A DNA stretch of 6,428 nt from Desulfurococcales archaeon (lineage in GTDB: Archaea > Thermoproteota > Thermoprotei_A > Sulfolobales > Ignisphaeraceae), in contig JAMOOB010000423.1 of assembly GCA_027066265.1 (NCBI GenBank), positions 1-6,428 of the forward strand. The letters are read 5' to 3'. The position numbers and the translations under genes were made by a program. The notes under the pieces are model-generated. The model was not told the DNA's origin and searched no databases. It saw only the letters and a list, made by a program, of their open reading frames with translations. Shown piece by piece: positions 1 to 6,012 of the stretch (position 1 is the first letter of the stretch; each line of letters opens with the position of its first letter).

Positions 1-759
1 GAGTTCGAGCACTCTATACATTCCATACACACCGATCTCTACCATCGCTCCCGACAACAGTGCTGAGACAGGCGTAGGTGCAACGGGGTGTGCATCTGGT
101 AGCCAGAAGTGGAGTGGAAAGAGTCCACTCTTCGCTGCAAAGCCTAGGAGGAATAGAGCTAGAGCAACGTCCGGGATCCTAGCCTTGACGAAGCTGAGGG
201 TGTTGGCGTATCCATACACCATCCCAACGGCAACGATGAGCGGAAGGGTGCAGAAGATATGCATGGTGATGAAGTACATCCACGCGATCCTTGCTACGCG
301 TCGATCTCTATACTCGTAGCCTACGAGGAAGTAGCTCGCGAGAGTCATGATTTCGAAGGCGAGGAGAAACCATAGCCAGTTCCTTACCAGGGGTATCAAC
401 GCCATGGATAACGCGAAGACTAGGAGCAGCGTATAGTAAGGTCCGTACCCATACTCGTCAACGATCTGGCAGTAGCCGTAGGAAGCTACGAGGCTAGCGA
501 TACCGAGCACAACGATGTTCAGCACGATGAGTAGCGATACGTAGTCGCATCCCATCTCAAGCCTCAGAACGCTGATCTCCACGATCCTTCCGTCGAGAGC
601 CATGTACAGGGCTAGGGCTAGGAACGAGAGCAGAGCTATCGAACCGAGTGCGATGCTAGGCAACGCAACGCTCTTCGATCTATGGCTGCCAACGGAGAGC
701 GCTAGCCCTAGACCGCTGGAGAGCGTTAGTACGGATCCGAGAACCATCAGCGTATCCAT
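1..759 (-). CDS. Antiporter-like membrane subunit of an energy-converting complex (HyfB/HycC/NuoM-like), 3' end cut by window
   Basis: This is the first 253 codons of an integral membrane protein of the proton-conducting family shared by complex I (NuoL/M/N), group 4 hydrogenases (HyfB/HycC) and Mrp antiporters; the frame is open to the window edge. Several hydrophobic segments are visible. Family hallmarks are Glu136 in 'LLAFEIMTLASYF' (TM5 glutamate), Lys210 in 'AAKSGLFPLHFWLPDAH' (TM7 lysine) and the following 'PVAPTPVSALLSGAMVEIG' stretch. 'DAHPVAPTPVSALLSG' looks more like HyfB/HycC than NuoL. Glu241 sits where NuoM has a central Lys. The ATG was chosen because GGTGGTGA lies 4 nt upstream, overlapping the TGA of the preceding gene, which ends 4 nt away; Met5 is a less likely start. 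It is the fourth gene of the formate dehydrogenase operon and probably forms the membrane ion-pumping arm with its neighbour. The TM12 charged residue and C-terminus lie outside the window. Family membership is secure; the exact subunit type is not. Confidence 0.9.
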   Translation of the reverse strand, partial: MDTLMVLGSVLTLSSGLGLALSVGSHRSKSVALPSIALGSIALLSFLALALYMALDGRIVEISVLRLEMGCDYVSLLIVLNIVVLGIASLVASYGYCQIVDEYGYGPYYTLLLVFALSMALIPLVRNWLWFLLAFEIMTLASYFLVGYEYRDRRVARIAWMYFITMHIFCTLPLIVAVGMVYGYANTLSFVKARIPDVALALFLLGFAAKSGLFPLHFWLPDAHPVAPTPVSALLSGAMVEIGVYGMYRVLEL

Positions 760-763
760 CGAG

Positions 764-2230
764 TCACCACCCTACGACAACGCCTACGAGTGGTGTAGCT
801 ATGAATGGAGCTGCGAAGAGTAGAGCGAGTAGTAGGCTCAGAGAGCTTACGAAGATGGGGTGCAGAGATATCTTCGCGCCATCGCTTGGCTCGCTCAGCA
901 GGTTTTCGTGGATCCATCGAAGGGCTGTGATACCGAAGGAAGCTACGTCGATGAGCAGTACGACGATGAGGATCGCTATCGTGGAACTGTTTGCGAGAGC
1001 CTTGGCTAGGATCGCGAAGAGCGCTAGCTTTCCGAAGAATAGTGGCATGGGTGGTAAGCCAGCTAATCCGAAGAGCGATACTATCCAGCAGAAGGCTGTG
1101 AACGGGCTCTTCCTAAGCAATCCCCTGACGTGGTCTATCGTCTTCTCTCCGAAGTAGTAGCTGAAGAGACCGGTGGTTAGGAATCCTAGACCCTTGACGT
1201 ATGCGTGGAGTGCTAGTATGTATATCGATACGTAGATCCCGTCGACGATCCCTAGGCACGCTGGTACGAGAGCTGCGTACATAGTTGCTGATTCGGCTAT
1301 CGTTGAGTACGCAAGCAATCGCTTGGCATCCCTCTGCAGCGGATACATCAATGCAGTGAGTACGAGGCTTAGACACACTACGGCGAGCAAAGCGTTGGCT
1401 GCCTCCATGGGTAGGGGTTGGAGGAACTGAACGCCTCGAGCAAGGAGGTACACACCCATCTCTATCATCGCAGCTCCGTGGAGGAACGCGGATGCGGGTG
1501 TAGGCGCAACCATTGCGTCGGGTAGCCATGAATAGGTTGGGAACTGTGCCGACTTGGTGATCGCGGCTACGAGGAGCGCAGCGAATACGATGAGCTTCTC
1601 GCTGGGTTCGAGCTTCGTCAATGCTTCGAGCGATAGATCTCCAACGCTGTTGAGGCAGATCGCCGTGGCTACGAATAGACCCAGCAATGCTCCTACGTGA
1701 GTCGTTACGAATGCTTTGAGAGCTGCTCTCCTTGCTTCGGGTGTGTAGTAGAAGGATACGACGCCCCAGCAGCTAAGAGACATGAGTTCGAAGAACATGA
1801 GCATCTCTATCAACGTCGAGGAGAGTACGAAGGCTAGGGTAGCGGCTACGAAGAGTAGCATCCATGCGTAGAACCTACCCTTGCCTCGCTCCACGGGGTG
1901 TTCGCGGTTCCTCGGAGACATGTACTCAACGCTGTAGAGAAGGAATGCGAAGCCCGCCGTAGCTACGACGAAGGTTACGATCATCGAGATCCTATCTATG
2001 ATAAGGCCGAAGTACTCCACGCCGTTAGCTTTGATGAGCACTACGTGTTTCGTAGGCATGCCTTCCGTAAGAAAGAGTGCGAAGGCGTAGAGGGAGGAGG
2101 TGAGCGTGAGACCCATGCCTAGGAGCATGAATACGTCGGCACGCCTACCATCGAGTAGGAAGAGGGGTAGGGCGAAGAGTGCGGGGACTAGGAACGAGAT
2201 GAGTAGGGAAAAAGTTAGTGGATCGATCAT
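764..2230 (-). CDS. Antiporter-like membrane subunit (NuoL/M/N, Hyf, Mrp superfamily), complete
   Basis: This complete 488-residue polytopic membrane protein has the usual length and about 14 hydrophobic segments of NuoM/NuoN-type subunits. Predicted ion-path residues are present: Glu148 in 'MFFELMSLSCW' (TM5), Lys226 in 'ITKSAQFPTYSWLPDA' (TM7), His342 and Lys346 in 'LHAYVKGLGFL', and Lys401 in 'GLPPMPLFFGKLALF' (TM12). 'DAKRLLAYSTIAE' (residues 301-313) is another family signature. Glu257 in 'HGAAMIEMGVYLLAR' occupies the position of NuoM Lys265. By family knowledge such subunits translocate H+ or Na+ when attached to a redox module, and stand-alone relatives are Mrp antiporters. The start ATG overlaps the stop of the ferredoxin-like gene (ATGA), implying translational coupling, and the next antiporter-like gene follows 4 nt downstream. 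Together with the upstream formate dehydrogenase and polyferredoxin, this points to an ion-pumping formate-oxidising complex. Whether it carries H+ or Na+ cannot be told from this sequence. Confidence 0.94.
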   Translation of the reverse strand: MIDPLTFSLLISFLVPALFALPLFLLDGRRADVFMLLGMGLTLTSSLYAFALFLTEGMPTKHVVLIKANGVEYFGLIIDRISMIVTFVVATAGFAFLLYSVEYMSPRNREHPVERGKGRFYAWMLLFVAATLAFVLSSTLIEMLMFFELMSLSCWGVVSFYYTPEARRAALKAFVTTHVGALLGLFVATAICLNSVGDLSLEALTKLEPSEKLIVFAALLVAAITKSAQFPTYSWLPDAMVAPTPASAFLHGAAMIEMGVYLLARGVQFLQPLPMEAANALLAVVCLSLVLTALMYPLQRDAKRLLAYSTIAESATMYAALVPACLGIVDGIYVSIYILALHAYVKGLGFLTTGLFSYYFGEKTIDHVRGLLRKSPFTAFCWIVSLFGLAGLPPMPLFFGKLALFAILAKALANSSTIAILIVVLLIDVASFGITALRWIHENLLSEPSDGAKISLHPIFVSSLSLLLALLFAAPFIATPLVGVVVGW

Positions 2231-2745
2231 CGACTCTTCCCTACGAAGCCCATGCTAGCTAGGAAGGGTGGTACGGTTCCTTCCCTAAGCGAGGTTACGA
2301 CTTTCTCCACCACGAGCTTCTTCTTCTCAACCATCAGCTCCTCAACATCGCCGTACACCAAGGCATCGGCTGGACACACCGTTACGCATGCTGGTAGCTC
2401 GCCACGTTCTCTCCTAGACTTGCATAGATCGCACTTAGCCATGATCTTGTTGCTCTCATCAAGCTCGGGAACGCCGAATGGACACACGATTGCGCACATC
2501 ATGCAGCCTATGCATTTAAGCGGCTGCAGCACGACGGCACCGTCATCGTCTTTGTACAGCGCTCGGGTTGGGCAAACCTCGATGCAGGGAGCTTTCTCGC
2601 AGTGTCTACAGTTCAGCGGGATAGCCATTATCTCGGCGTACTCGAATACCCTAATCCTCGATCTTCCGTGAACGTGTTCGCAAGCTACTTCGCATGCACG
2701 GCAGTATATGCATCGACCCAGGTTTATCAGGATCCTCTTAGCCAC
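2227..2745 (-). CDS. 4x[4Fe-4S] ferredoxin-like electron-transfer subunit (HycB/HyfA/CooF-like)
   Basis: This is a soluble 172-residue iron-sulfur protein with sixteen cysteines in four groups: C12-C15-C18-C22, C46-C49-C54-C58, C78-C81-C84-C88 and C105-C108-C120-C124. The wider 11-residue gap in the last group is typical of the HycB/HyfA/CooF/DmsB family, which carries electrons between a molybdopterin oxidoreductase and a hydrogenase or membrane module. There is no signal peptide or membrane segment, so it should act in the cytoplasm with the formate dehydrogenase encoded 6 nt upstream. The start is GTG; a strong Shine-Dalgarno sequence GGGGTGATG lies just before it and overlaps the TGA of the upstream gene, and no better start exists. 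The stop overlaps the next ATG by 4 nt. The last 48 residues contain no cysteine and are Lys/Glu/Val-rich, and may contact a partner. DmsB-type subunits of other molybdoenzymes look similar; the neighbours favour the formate dehydrogenase role. Confidence 0.93.
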   Translation of the reverse strand: MAKRILINLGRCIYCRACEVACEHVHGRSRIRVFEYAEIMAIPLNCRHCEKAPCIEVCPTRALYKDDDGAVVLQPLKCIGCMMCAIVCPFGVPELDESNKIMAKCDLCKSRRERGELPACVTVCPADALVYGDVEELMVEKKKLVVEKVVTSLREGTVPPFLASMGFVGKSR

Positions 2746-2751
2746 GAATCA

Positions 2752-4806
2752 TCACCCCTTCTTAACAACTCTGCATGCACATACCTTGTACTCCGGGATC
2801 TTCGATACGGGATCCAGAGCATCGTTCGTCAACACGTTCGCTCCCCAGTGCCATGGAACGGCGATGATTCCCGGCGGAACGCTGTTCGTTACCTTGGCTA
2901 CGCATTCGTATCGACCTCTCCTCGTCTCGATCACGATCCTATCACCGCTGCGTATACCGAGCTTCTCGGCATCGCTTGGATTGATCTCTGCGTAGGGACC
3001 GATCCATCTCTTGACGAGGGAAGGTATCCTTCCGGTCATGGTGTTCGTGTGGTACATACCCACGATTCTGCAAGTCGTTAGTATGAATGGGTACTCGTCG
3101 TCTGGTAGCTCTGCCGGCGGTCTGTACTCGACGGGTATCAGCCTAGCCTTGCCGTCCGGCGTCGGGAACCTCTCTACGTGAAGCCTCTTGGTACCTGGAT
3201 GGTCTGGGGATGGGCATGGCCAGAAGATTCCTTCGAGGTTCTTCTTCAGTCTCTCGGGCGTTATTCCTCGGTACTGCGGAACTACTTCGTTGATCTCCCT
3301 AAGAACGTCTTCGGGACCGCTGTACTCTCTCCAACCTGGTAGTCCGAGCTCTTTCCCTACGATCGTGAGTATGAGCCAATCGGGCTTAGCTTCGCCAGGT
3401 GGATCGCATGCCTTGAAGCTCCACTGAACCCTGCGCTCGGTACTCGTGAAGCTACCCTCCTTCTCAGCCCACGCAGCTGCTGGAAGGATGATGTCTGCGA
3501 ATCGAGCGGTTTCCGTCGGGAATATGTCCTGAACCACGAGGAACTCCAGCTTCTCTAGAGCTTCGTAAACGTGGTTAAGGTTCGGATCGCTTACAGCAGG
3601 GTTCTCGCCCATGATGTACATAGCTCTAAGCTTACCGCTCGCAGCAGCGTGCATCATCTCCACGACCGTTAACCCGGGCTCGGACGGCAGATCCTCGACG
3701 CCCCAGAGCTTCGCAACCTCTCTCCTCTTAGCATCGTCCACAACCTTTCTGTAGCCCGGCAACAGATTCGCTAACGCACCCATATCGCATGCTCCCTGAA
3801 CGTTGTTCTGCCCCCTCATCGGATAGATTCCGCATCCCTCCTTACCGATGTAGCCGCAGAGCAGCATTAGGTTGGAGGCTGCGATAACGTTGTCCGTACC
3901 CGTAGTATGCTGCGTCAAACCCATTGCCCACATAATGATTCCGCGCCCAGCCGTTGCGAAGACGCGAGCAACTTCCTCGATGAGTCTCGCGGGTACGCCC
4001 GTTACCTTCTCTACGTACTCCGGCGTATACCTGGCTAGGGCTTGCCTAAGCTCTTCGAAGCCTACCGTTCTCTTCGAGACGAACTCTCTATCGTAGAGCT
4101 CGTCCCTAACGATCACGTGGGCAAGACCGTTGAGGAGCGCTACATCGGTACCGGGCCTGAACTGTAGGAAGTAGTCGGCGAACCACGTCGTTCTCGTTCT
4201 CCTAGGATCCGCTACGATGAGCTTTGCACCCGCATCCTTGGCGCGCAGTATGTAGTTCATGACCACGGGATGGCTCTCGGCAGGGTTGTACCCTATCACG
4301 AAGATCGCTCTGGTCTTGAGAATGTCTTCGAATGGATTCGTTTGCGCACCCGCGCCAACGGTTTGGAGAAGCCCTGCAACGGTAGGTGCGTGGCAGAGCC
4401 TAGCGCAGTGATCGACGTTGTTGGTGCCGAAGAGACGAGCGAGCTTCTGCATCAAGTAGTTCTCCTCGTTCGTACACTTGGCGCTCGATAGGAATCCAGC
4501 AGCGTTCGGATCGTCGCGACGAATCTTCTTGAACACCTCGACGATCTCGCGAATAGCTTCGCTCCAGCTGATCTCCCTGAAACGAGGTTCTCCTTCACCA
4601 ACACGTTTCAGAGGCTTCGTCAAGCGATCGGGATGACGAAGGAAATCCGCGGCCGATGCACCCTTAGGGCAGAGCCTACCGTAGTTCGGAGGAAGATCGT
4701 GCCTAACGTACTCGATCCCCACCGGAACACCGTTGAAGCTCTTGACGAATAGACGACAGCCAAAGCCACAGAACGGGCATACCGTAGGAACAATACGTTC
4801 GCTCAT
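2752..4806 (-). CDS. fdhF: Formate dehydrogenase catalytic subunit, molybdopterin type, cysteine form
   Basis: This 684-residue enzyme oxidises formate to CO2 at a Mo- or W-bis-molybdopterin centre. The N-terminal [4Fe-4S] motif is C10-x2-C13-x3-C17-x28-C46, followed by Lys48, the conserved electron-relay lysine. The active-site segment 'NVDHCARLCHAPTVAGL' (residues 130-146) places Cys138 where E. coli FdhF has selenocysteine 140, with His139 next to it. 'MRGQNNVQGACDMGA' (330-344) supplies Arg331, matching E. coli Arg333. 'GYNPAESHP' and the C-terminal dinucleotide-binding domain (about 571-680, 'YAEINPSDAEKLGIRSGD') complete the fold. Length is close to the 715-residue E. coli FdhF, with no N-terminal ferredoxin extension and no Tat signal, so it should be cytoplasmic. 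ATG is preceded by AGGTG at 7-nt spacing. It heads the operon, with the polyferredoxin 6 nt downstream and antiporter subunits after it. Mo versus W cannot be decided. The Arg, His and Cys set argues against nitrate reductase and other family members. Confidence 0.94.
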   Translation of the reverse strand: MSERIVPTVCPFCGFGCRLFVKSFNGVPVGIEYVRHDLPPNYGRLCPKGASAADFLRHPDRLTKPLKRVGEGEPRFREISWSEAIREIVEVFKKIRRDDPNAAGFLSSAKCTNEENYLMQKLARLFGTNNVDHCARLCHAPTVAGLLQTVGAGAQTNPFEDILKTRAIFVIGYNPAESHPVVMNYILRAKDAGAKLIVADPRRTRTTWFADYFLQFRPGTDVALLNGLAHVIVRDELYDREFVSKRTVGFEELRQALARYTPEYVEKVTGVPARLIEEVARVFATAGRGIIMWAMGLTQHTTGTDNVIAASNLMLLCGYIGKEGCGIYPMRGQNNVQGACDMGALANLLPGYRKVVDDAKRREVAKLWGVEDLPSEPGLTVVEMMHAAASGKLRAMYIMGENPAVSDPNLNHVYEALEKLEFLVVQDIFPTETARFADIILPAAAWAEKEGSFTSTERRVQWSFKACDPPGEAKPDWLILTIVGKELGLPGWREYSGPEDVLREINEVVPQYRGITPERLKKNLEGIFWPCPSPDHPGTKRLHVERFPTPDGKARLIPVEYRPPAELPDDEYPFILTTCRIVGMYHTNTMTGRIPSLVKRWIGPYAEINPSDAEKLGIRSGDRIVIETRRGRYECVAKVTNSVPPGIIAVPWHWGANVLTNDALDPVSKIPEYKVCACRVVKKG

Positions 4807-4813
4807 ATCTAAG

Positions 4814-4818
4814 CACCT
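4814..4818 (-). promoter_or_regulatory. Shine-Dalgarno site of the formate dehydrogenase gene
   Basis: The leftward strand reads AGGTG, 7 nt before the ATG at 4806. This fits the archaeal 16S anti-Shine-Dalgarno sequence and supports the chosen start. Confidence 0.6.
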
Positions 4819-4842
4819 ACTCTACGCCGTGCGCTTCCACGC

Positions 4843-4858
4843 TATGTATGGAAATAAG
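4843..4858 (-). promoter_or_regulatory. Candidate TATA region of the formate dehydrogenase operon
   Basis: In the 141-nt spacer upstream of the formate dehydrogenase gene, the leftward strand reads CTTATTTCCATACATA, the most A/T-rich stretch near the start codon. If TTATTT (4857-4852) is the TATA box, transcription would begin near 4829, about 25 nt downstream, giving a leader of roughly 23 nt that includes the AGGTG Shine-Dalgarno site. If ATACATA (4849-4843) is used instead, the leader would be about 15 nt. The flank just upstream is C/G-rich and lacks a purine-rich BRE, so the promoter may be weak or need an activator. This is inferred from spacing and composition only. Confidence 0.35.
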
Positions 4859-4863
4859 GGGGC

Positions 4864-4910
4864 GCGTGTTCACGGAGACCAACACTCGAATCAAACAGAC
4901 TTGAACACGC
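4864..4910. repeat. Perfect 9-bp inverted repeat upstream of the formate dehydrogenase promoter
   Basis: GCGTGTTCA at 4864-4872 is exactly repeated in inverted orientation as TGAACACGC at 4902-4910, with a 29-bp spacer, so arm centres are 38 bp apart. The operon-proximal arm ends about 6 bp upstream of the candidate TATA stretch, where a transcription factor could act. A further GTGTT lies between the arms on the leftward strand, in GAGTGTTGG. It could be a paired operator for a formate- or redox-responsive regulator, or an RNA hairpin if transcription starts upstream. No regulator gene is in view. Confidence 0.5.
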
Positions 4911-4936
4911 AGATCGAGACCCTAGCAGAACTCTAA

Positions 4937-4946
4937 GAAGATCTTC
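4937..4946. repeat. 10-bp perfect palindrome just after the ATPase stop
   Basis: GAAGATCTTC is a perfect palindrome that begins one base after the stop codon of the leftward ATPase gene. On the leftward strand it is followed by T, T, A, G, with no long T tract, so it is not a convincing terminator. It may be a chance palindrome or a protein-binding site at the edge of the intergenic region. Confidence 0.3.
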
Positions 4947-4947
4947 C

Positions 4948-5940
4948 TCATTCACCGATTCTACGAAGCACTACGTATCGATACGCAGGTAGTTGCCACG
5001 CCCAATCCCTTCCCACTCCGAGCTCCGTACACGGATCCGGAACCGTGCCCACGGCTGAAGCCCTCCTAAGCTCTATCATGAGCCCCATCTCCTCGAGTCT
5101 CTCAGCTGCTACCCAATCGCTGTCCGGATCCTCGGCGAGAGACCTAAGCTTCTCCCTACCAACGAGATGCATTGCCCTACGAATCTTACCTTCGTAGAGG
5201 TACTCCATCCATCTCTCGACGTTCCATCCACGTCTAGCGATATCTATCAACGCTCTCGGGTTCCCACCCGTCAAAATCCAAAGCTCTTCCACGTCTACGT
5301 TCCTCAGCTGATCTAGTTGTTGAACCAGCTCCTCGAACCCTTCTCTAGAGAGATTCCATAGCATGCGTAGATCTACGTAGGTATGCTTGGACAGCTCTCG
5401 CTTCGAAACGCCTTCCGACGTCGTCAAGATTATCGCTACGTTCGATACCTCGAACTTCTCGTGTAGGTAGCCAATCCATTCATACAACGATTTAGTGTAG
5501 CGATCGACGTTCTCCAACCCGATCGCTCGATACACGTCGTCTATCAGCAACACTACGTTCTTTCCTTTCAGAGAGATCCTTGACGCTAACCGCGTTACCA
5601 AGGACATGCATAGACGTGCTAACGCGGATCCTATCGGTACGGACGAGACGTCGCGAACCACTTCGAGAACCTCTCTATGCGAAGAAAGGAGAGCTTTCTC
5701 GAGCTCGAACTGTTCGAGAGCATCGATGTAGATAACGATCGTATCGCTACGCTTAGCAAGACTACGAGCAACGTACTTGAGCAACGCAGTCTTGCCACAG
5801 CCTTCCGGACCGTAGATAGCTACCGGAAACGCTGTTCCTCTAGACACGATCTCGTCGAGTTGATGAAGTTCTCGAACCCTATCAACGAACTTAACCACCT
5901 TATCGAGCTCCTCGATGTATACCGTAAAGGATTCGTTCAC
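4948..5940 (-). CDS. Archaeal-type AAA+/STAND ATPase of unknown role
   Basis: This is a 330-residue soluble P-loop ATPase resembling the archaeal ATPase family (Pfam ATPase_2), which is often expanded in Crenarchaeota. The N-terminal 'FVDRVRELHQLDEIV' (residues 18-32) matches the family's opening F-x-D/N-R-x-x-E-L pattern. Walker A is GPEGCGKT (44-51), Walker B is VVLLIDD (129-135), a sensor-1-like stretch is 'AIILTTSEG' (169-177), and 'TGGNPRALIDI' (224-234) matches the conserved GGNP motif. The C-terminal third (about 240-330) may hold a winged-helix-like region around 'ERLEEMGLMIEL'. No membrane segment or second enzymatic domain is visible. The start is GTG, preceded by GGGGGATC on the coding strand; its core-to-start spacing is short. 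It lies 141 nt upstream of the formate dehydrogenase operon on the same strand and is divergent from the aminopeptidase-like gene. Function is unknown; the gene order does not establish a link to formate metabolism. Confidence 0.88.
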   Translation of the reverse strand: MNESFTVYIEELDKVVKFVDRVRELHQLDEIVSRGTAFPVAIYGPEGCGKTALLKYVARSLAKRSDTIVIYIDALEQFELEKALLSSHREVLEVVRDVSSVPIGSALARLCMSLVTRLASRISLKGKNVVLLIDDVYRAIGLENVDRYTKSLYEWIGYLHEKFEVSNVAIILTTSEGVSKRELSKHTYVDLRMLWNLSREGFEELVQQLDQLRNVDVEELWILTGGNPRALIDIARRGWNVERWMEYLYEGKIRRAMHLVGREKLRSLAEDPDSDWVAAERLEEMGLMIELRRASAVGTVPDPCTELGVGRDWAWQLPAYRYVVLRRIGE

Positions 5941-5941
5941 G

Positions 5942-5948
5942 ATCCCCC
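5942..5948 (-). promoter_or_regulatory. Probable ribosome binding site of the ATPase gene
   Basis: The leftward strand reads GGGGGAT directly before the GTG start at 5940, with four bases between the G core and the start. It resembles the archaeal GGAGGTGATC pairing sequence with a gap and supports the GTG start. Confidence 0.45.
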
Positions 5949-5968
5949 GGAAGTAGCTTACCGAGAAT

Positions 5969-5982
5969 CGTTTTTTACTAAA
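5969..5982. promoter_or_regulatory. Shared central A/T box, probable divergent core promoters
   Basis: The 72-bp spacer between the ATPase GTG and the probable aminopeptidase TTG has one A/T block, TTTTTTACTAAA (5971-5982), centred where the spacer is centred (about 5976.5). Rightward, TTTTTTA is TATA-like and would place transcription start near 5999, a few bases before GGTG at 6002. Leftward, TTTAGTAA (5982-5975) is TATA-like and would place a start near 5953, about 13 nt before the GTG. One block may therefore serve two short-leader promoters, making the two genes competitors for TBP or subject to joint control. Start sites are predictions from the usual archaeal spacing of about 25 nt. 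Confidence 0.45.
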
Positions 5983-6001
5983 CTGCGTAGCCTAGCTCTA
6001 C

Positions 6002-6005
6002 GGTG
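6002..6005 (+). promoter_or_regulatory. Shine-Dalgarno core of the aminopeptidase-like gene
   Basis: GGTG lies 7 nt before the TTG at 6013, an ordinary spacing. It decides the start choice, because no ATG or GTG occurs in this frame at a suitable distance. Confidence 0.45.
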
Positions 6006-6012
6006 CTACGCC

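Noticed and set aside
266..330. GTGATGA at 266-272 as the C box of a C/D box sRNA
   Set aside because: No CTGA D box or D' box follows at guide spacing, and the stretch is coding on the other strand (an Ile-Thr-Met run in the antiporter-like protein).
1113..1529. Leftward open frame of 138 codons inside the complete antiporter-like gene
   Set aside because: It is a different frame of a conserved membrane protein gene; the product is very rich in Arg, Ser and Pro and has no family pattern.
2602..3081. Rightward open frame of 159 codons opposite the ferredoxin-like and formate dehydrogenase genes
   Set aside because: It lies antisense to two clearly conserved genes, has no recognisable domain, and its composition (Ser, Tyr, His, Arg-rich) is that of a shadow frame.
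4733..4936. Short rightward frame across the formate dehydrogenase start and the intergenic spacer
   Set aside because: It overlaps the conserved N-terminus antisense, has no convincing ribosome binding site and no recognisable product.
4807..4947. tRNA, small RNA gene or terminator hairpin in the spacer before the formate dehydrogenase gene
   Set aside because: There is no cloverleaf pattern and no T tract after either the 10-bp palindrome or the 9-bp inverted repeat; only promoter-like and operator-like features can be supported.
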